Origin: JAWOHX01 sp046484975
GTDB taxonomy: Bacteria > Bacillota > Clostridia > DUPQ01
Assembly (NCBI GenBank): GCA_046484975.1
Contig: JAWOHX010000147.1
Span: forward strand, 1-8,779
Direction: 5' to 3'
DNA: 8,779 nt
The notes beneath the pieces are model-generated. The model ran no database searches. It was not told where the DNA came from and saw only the letters and a program-made list of their open reading frames with translations. The position numbers and the translations under genes are program-made. Shown piece by piece: positions 5,748-8,779 of the stretch; position 1 is the first letter of the stretch, and each line of letters opens with the position of its first letter.

Positions 5748-6245
5748 ATGGATCTACAAAAGGTTTCTCATTGCTGTGAAATGACAACGGAGGAGCAGTT
5801 TGGGCTACTGGAGAAAACCATCAATGACTATGGCGCGGAGGAAAGGAACATGATCCAGATCCTTCACATCGCCCAGGCCATCTTCGGATTTTTGCCGGAG
5901 GAAGTGCAGAAGTTCGTTTCCGTGAAAATGAACCTTCCCCTGCCGAAGATCAAGGGAGTTATTTCATTTTACTCTCTTTTTTCCACCAAACCCAAAGGCA
6001 AGCACACGATATCCGTCTGTCTTGGAACGGCCTGCTATGTGCGGGGGGGGGAGAAAGTCCTGTCCCGGATCAAGGAAGTGCTGCGGATTGAAGTCGGTGA
6101 AACCACGGAGGACAAGACCTTTTCCCTCGAAGTCATGCGGTGTATCGGTGCCTGCGGTCTGGCACCGGCCATATCCATCGATGGGAAGGTCTACAAGCGA
6201 GTCAACCCCAACAGGGTCAAGGATATCCTTGAGCAATACCAATAG
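5748..6245 (+). CDS. NuoE/HydC-like thioredoxin-fold [2Fe-2S] subunit
   Basis: This 165-aa cytoplasmic protein is the 24-kDa-type subunit that partners NuoF-like proteins in complex I and in multimeric NAD-linked hydrogenases and formate dehydrogenases. A helical N-terminal part (EERNMIQILHIAQAIFGFLP) leads into a thioredoxin-like domain. Its [2Fe-2S] ligands are Cys91 and Cys96 (CLGTAC) and Cys132 and Cys136 (CIGAC). Length is normal for the family. The ATG at 5748 is chosen because GGAGG (5735-5739) is 8 bases upstream; the in-frame GTG at 5739 overlaps that ribosome site. A run of nine G (6043-6051) codes in frame for the conserved RGG after Cys96. The gene is 12 bp ahead of the NuoF-like fusion gene, clearly one operon. 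Whether the complex is a hydrogenase, a formate dehydrogenase or a transhydrogenase depends on genes beyond the window. Confidence 0.9.
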   Translation: MDLQKVSHCCEMTTEEQFGLLEKTINDYGAEERNMIQILHIAQAIFGFLPEEVQKFVSVKMNLPLPKIKGVISFYSLFSTKPKGKHTISVCLGTACYVRGGEKVLSRIKEVLRIEVGETTEDKTFSLEVMRCIGACGLAPAISIDGKVYKRVNPNRVKDILEQYQ

Positions 6246-6257
6246 GAGGTAGCGGCA

Positions 6258-8779
6258 GTGAGTAAAATAAGAGACATATCCGATCTGAAAACCATCCGTG
6301 ACGAATTCAACCAGACACAGAAAAAATACCGTCACGTGGTCATGGTCTGTTCCGGAGCCGGGTGCATATCCTCAGGGAGTCCGGCAGTGGTACAGGCCCT
6401 GCGGGAAGAAATCGAAAAAGCCGGCCTGAAGGAAAAGGTGAAAATAAACATGACGGGTTGCATGGGGACATGTGACGTCGGTCCGGCCATGATTGTCGAT
6501 CCGGGCGGAGTTTTCTATTGCAACCTGAACCCGGAGGACGTCCAGGAGATTGTGGACAGCCATCTGATAAAGAATGAAATTGCCCAAAGGCTTTGTTATA
6601 CGGAGAAGAAAACAAAGGAAAAGGTGCCATATGCAAAAGACATCGATTTCTTTAAAAACCAATATAAGATCGTACTGAAAAACTGTGGGAGGATCGATTA
6701 CGACTCCCTGGAGGAATACATCGCCCATGACGGATATTTCGCACTGGCAAAGGCATTGGAGGAGATGTCTCCCCGGGAAGTCATTGACGAGGTCAGAAAA
6801 TCCGGGTTGCGGGGCAGAGGGGGCGGAGGGTTCCCCACCGGATTGAAATGGTCATTTGCCGCAAAAAGCAAATCAAAGGAGAAATACATCATCTGCAATG
6901 CGGATGAGGGAGACCCGGGGGCCTTCATGGACAGGAGTCTTCTGGAAGGGGATCCCCACATCGTCATCGAGGGCATGCTCATTGCAGGATATGCCATTGA
7001 GGCGCAGAAAGGGTTCATCTATGTCAGGGCGGAATACCCCATAGCAGTAGACCGGCTCAGGGCAGCCCTGGAGCAGGCCTATGACAAGGGCCTGCTGGGG
7101 AAGAACATCCTGGGCAAAGGACTGGATTTCGACATCGAGATCCGGATTGGGGCCGGAGCATTCGTTTGTGGGGAGGAAACATCCCTGATGGCTTCCGTGG
7201 AAGGAAAAAGGGGAGAACCCAGCCAGAAGCCCCCGTACCCCACTGATTCCGGACTTTTCGGGAAACCGACGGTCATCAATAATGTGGAGACATTCGGGAA
7301 CATCTCCTCCATCATCCTGAATGGAAGCAGCTGGTTTGCAGGGAAAGGGACCGAGAAAAGCAGAGGGACCAAAGTCTTCGCCCTGGCAGGGGATGTGAAC
7401 AATACGGGCATCATCGAGGTGCCCATGGGCATCACCCTGGGGGAGATCATCTTCGACATCGGAGGAGGGATTCCCAACGGCAAAAAATTCAAAGTAGCCC
7501 AGACCGGAGGCCCTTCCGGAGGCTGTCTGACAGCGAGGCACCTGAACACCCCCATCGACTATGATTCCCTCGTGGAACTGGGAGCCATCATGGGATCGGG
7601 AGGCCTGATCTGCATGGATGAGGACACCTGCATGGTGGATGTCGCCAGGTATTTCATGGAATTCGTCCAGGAGGAGTCCTGCGGGAAATGCCTCGCATGC
7701 CGTCTGGGCACCAAAAGAATGCTGGAGATACTGGAAAGGATTACCACAGGCAAAGGCCGGGACGGGGACATCGAAGCACTCGTGGAACTTGGCAATACAA
7801 TCAAGGACACTGCCATGTGCGGACTGGGACAAACGGCGGCCAACCCGGTGCTGAGCACCATACAATACTTTCGGAACGAATATGAGGAGCATATCCGGGA
7901 CAAATATTGCAGGGCCGGAGTCTGTTCCGAACTGTTCCTGTCTCCCTGCGAGAATGCCTGTCCCGCTGGTGTCAATGTACCCGGTTACATCTCCCTCATC
8001 GCGTCAGGACGCCCAAGGGACGCATATCACCTCATCCGTCAGGAAAATCCTTTCCCTGCGGTCTGCGCGAGGGTATGCACCCATCCCTGCGAAGAACGTT
8101 GCAGGAGAGGGCAGCTGGACGAGCCCGTCGCCATCAAGGACCTGAAGAGATATGTTTCAGATGAGGCCATGAAGGAGGATGTTCCGTACCAGGATACGGT
8201 TTTCCCCAGAAAAGGAAAAAGCATCGGCATCATCGGTGCCGGCCCCTCGGGCCTGACCTGCGGGTATTATCTGGCCCGGCTCGGTTATGAGGTGGTCGTC
8301 TATGAGGCCCAGCCCGTGTCCGGGGGCATGCTGGCTTATGCCATCCCCGAGTACAGGCTGCCCAAGAAGGTCCTGAATTTTGAAATTGACAAAATCAGGA
8401 ATGTGGGCGTAAAAATCAAGAACAACATGACGGTGGGAAAAGAAATTCTCTTCGATGAAATCAGAAAAAAACATGATGCCGTGTACATTGCCACCGGGAC
8501 CCAGATTTCCAGAAAGGTGGATATCCCAGGGGAGAACCTGAAGGGAATCTACCACGGACTGGATTTCCTCAGGGACGTCAACCTAGGCAGGCAGGTGGAG
8601 GTCAAAGGCAAGGTTGGGGTCATCGGCGGGGGAAGCACCGCTTTTGACGCTGCACGAGTCGCCCTGCGACTCGGAGCCGAAGAGGTCCACGTCTTTTACA
8701 GGAGGGACATCGAGGACATGCCCGCTGACAGAAGGGAAATTGAGGAAGCCATGGAAGAAGGCATCCGCATACATACCCT
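6258..8779 (+). CDS. NuoF/HydB-GltD fusion: NADH:FMN module joined to FAD/NAD(P)H oxidoreductase module (3' partial)
   Basis: The GTG at 6258 has TAGGAGGT (6243-6250) about 8 bases upstream. Reading codon by codon, the frame stays open for 840 codons to the window end. Residues 20-95 form a thioredoxin-like [2Fe-2S] domain (Cys31, Cys36, Cys68, Cys72). Residues 120-545 form a complete NuoF/HydB core: FMN glycine loop RGRGGGGFP (185-193), NADEGDPGAFMDR (from 214), CGEE (304-307), an SLBB-like stretch, and [4Fe-4S] ligands Cys475, Cys478, Cys481 and Cys521. After a HydB-like tail (Cys551, Cys556), where HydB normally continues into a ferredoxin domain, the chain enters a GltD-type module. This has Cys564 and Cys568 (CENACP) and Cys603, Cys607, Cys611 and Cys615 for further [4Fe-4S] clusters, an FAD loop GAGPSG (660-665) and a nucleotide loop GGGSTAFDAARVALRLGAEE (from 790). 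YRRDIEDMPAD (from 814) resembles the NADPH-contacting YRR...MPA of GltD and NfnB. About two thirds of the GltD module is visible. A role linking NAD(H) and NADP(H) or ferredoxin is inferred. Confidence 0.9.
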   Translation, partial: MSKIRDISDLKTIRDEFNQTQKKYRHVVMVCSGAGCISSGSPAVVQALREEIEKAGLKEKVKINMTGCMGTCDVGPAMIVDPGGVFYCNLNPEDVQEIVDSHLIKNEIAQRLCYTEKKTKEKVPYAKDIDFFKNQYKIVLKNCGRIDYDSLEEYIAHDGYFALAKALEEMSPREVIDEVRKSGLRGRGGGGFPTGLKWSFAAKSKSKEKYIICNADEGDPGAFMDRSLLEGDPHIVIEGMLIAGYAIEAQKGFIYVRAEYPIAVDRLRAALEQAYDKGLLGKNILGKGLDFDIEIRIGAGAFVCGEETSLMASVEGKRGEPSQKPPYPTDSGLFGKPTVINNVETFGNISSIILNGSSWFAGKGTEKSRGTKVFALAGDVNNTGIIEVPMGITLGEIIFDIGGGIPNGKKFKVAQTGGPSGGCLTARHLNTPIDYDSLVELGAIMGSGGLICMDEDTCMVDVARYFMEFVQEESCGKCLACRLGTKRMLEILERITTGKGRDGDIEALVELGNTIKDTAMCGLGQTAANPVLSTIQYFRNEYEEHIRDKYCRAGVCSELFLSPCENACPAGVNVPGYISLIASGRPRDAYHLIRQENPFPAVCARVCTHPCEERCRRGQLDEPVAIKDLKRYVSDEAMKEDVPYQDTVFPRKGKSIGIIGAGPSGLTCGYYLARLGYEVVVYEAQPVSGGMLAYAIPEYRLPKKVLNFEIDKIRNVGVKIKNNMTVGKEILFDEIRKKHDAVYIATGTQISRKVDIPGENLKGIYHGLDFLRDVNLGRQVEVKGKVGVIGGGSTAFDAARVALRLGAEEVHVFYRRDIEDMPADRREIEEAMEEGIRIHT

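Noticed and set aside
5513..5779. 88-codon + strand ORF between surE and the NuoE-like gene
   Set aside because: It runs through the inverted repeat, promoter, Rex site and leader and overlaps the NuoE-like start in another frame. It has no clear ribosome site and no recognisable domain.
6873..7892. Long minus-strand open frame of 339 codons
   Set aside because: It lies antisense to the NuoF core, whose motifs are all intact on the + strand. Its translation resembles no family I recognise and is a shadow of biased codon use.

Overview
The window looks like a chromosomal segment from an anaerobic Gram-positive bacterium, most likely a Clostridia-type Firmicute. This is inference from several things seen: strong AGGAGG-type ribosome binding sites, TTG and GTG starts, extended -10 sigma-A-like promoters, a Rex-type operator, and a HydB/HndC-style NADH-dehydrogenase module of the kind found in fermenters, acetogens and syntrophs. 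I cannot name the species. All clear genes lie on the + strand. I saw no tRNA, rRNA, CRISPR array, insertion sequence or phage gene.

Region 1 (1-1233). A short regulatory-looking stretch holds a 21-bp imperfect dyad and an exact 18-bp direct repeat 43 bp apart. It precedes a uroporphyrinogen-decarboxylase-superfamily protein (208-1233). This protein resembles corrinoid methyltransferase relatives (MtaA/CmuA-like fold) rather than haem-biosynthetic HemE.

Region 2 (1234-5473). A good promoter (1276-1304) with a dyad at its start site precedes an ABC importer and a nucleotidase: a PhnD-family lipoprotein (1357-2277), a PhnC-type ATPase starting at TTG (2381-3160), two different PhnE-type permeases (3160-3942, 3942-4742) and SurE (4742-5473). 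The last four genes are joined by one-base stop/start overlaps (TGATG, TGATG, TAATG), so import and SurE phosphatase activity look translationally coupled. A stem-loop sits between the binding-protein gene and the ATPase gene. No C-P lyase, phosphonatase or phosphite dehydrogenase gene is present, so the imported ligand is unknown. A phosphoester or nucleotide-like compound is a plausible guess.

Region 3 (5474-8779). A 274-bp intergenic region holds an 11-bp inverted repeat, an extended -10 promoter with a 17-bp spacer, and an almost perfect Rex operator over the predicted start site, followed by a structured leader. It drives a NuoE-like [2Fe-2S] subunit (5748-6245) and a very large ORF with no stop before the window end (6258 to beyond 8779). 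That ORF joins a complete NuoF/HydB-like NADH:FMN module to a GltD/NfnB-like FAD/NAD(P)H module in one polypeptide. The most interesting reading is a Rex-controlled, possibly electron-bifurcating flavoprotein linking NAD(H), NADP(H) and a further acceptor encoded downstream of the window.
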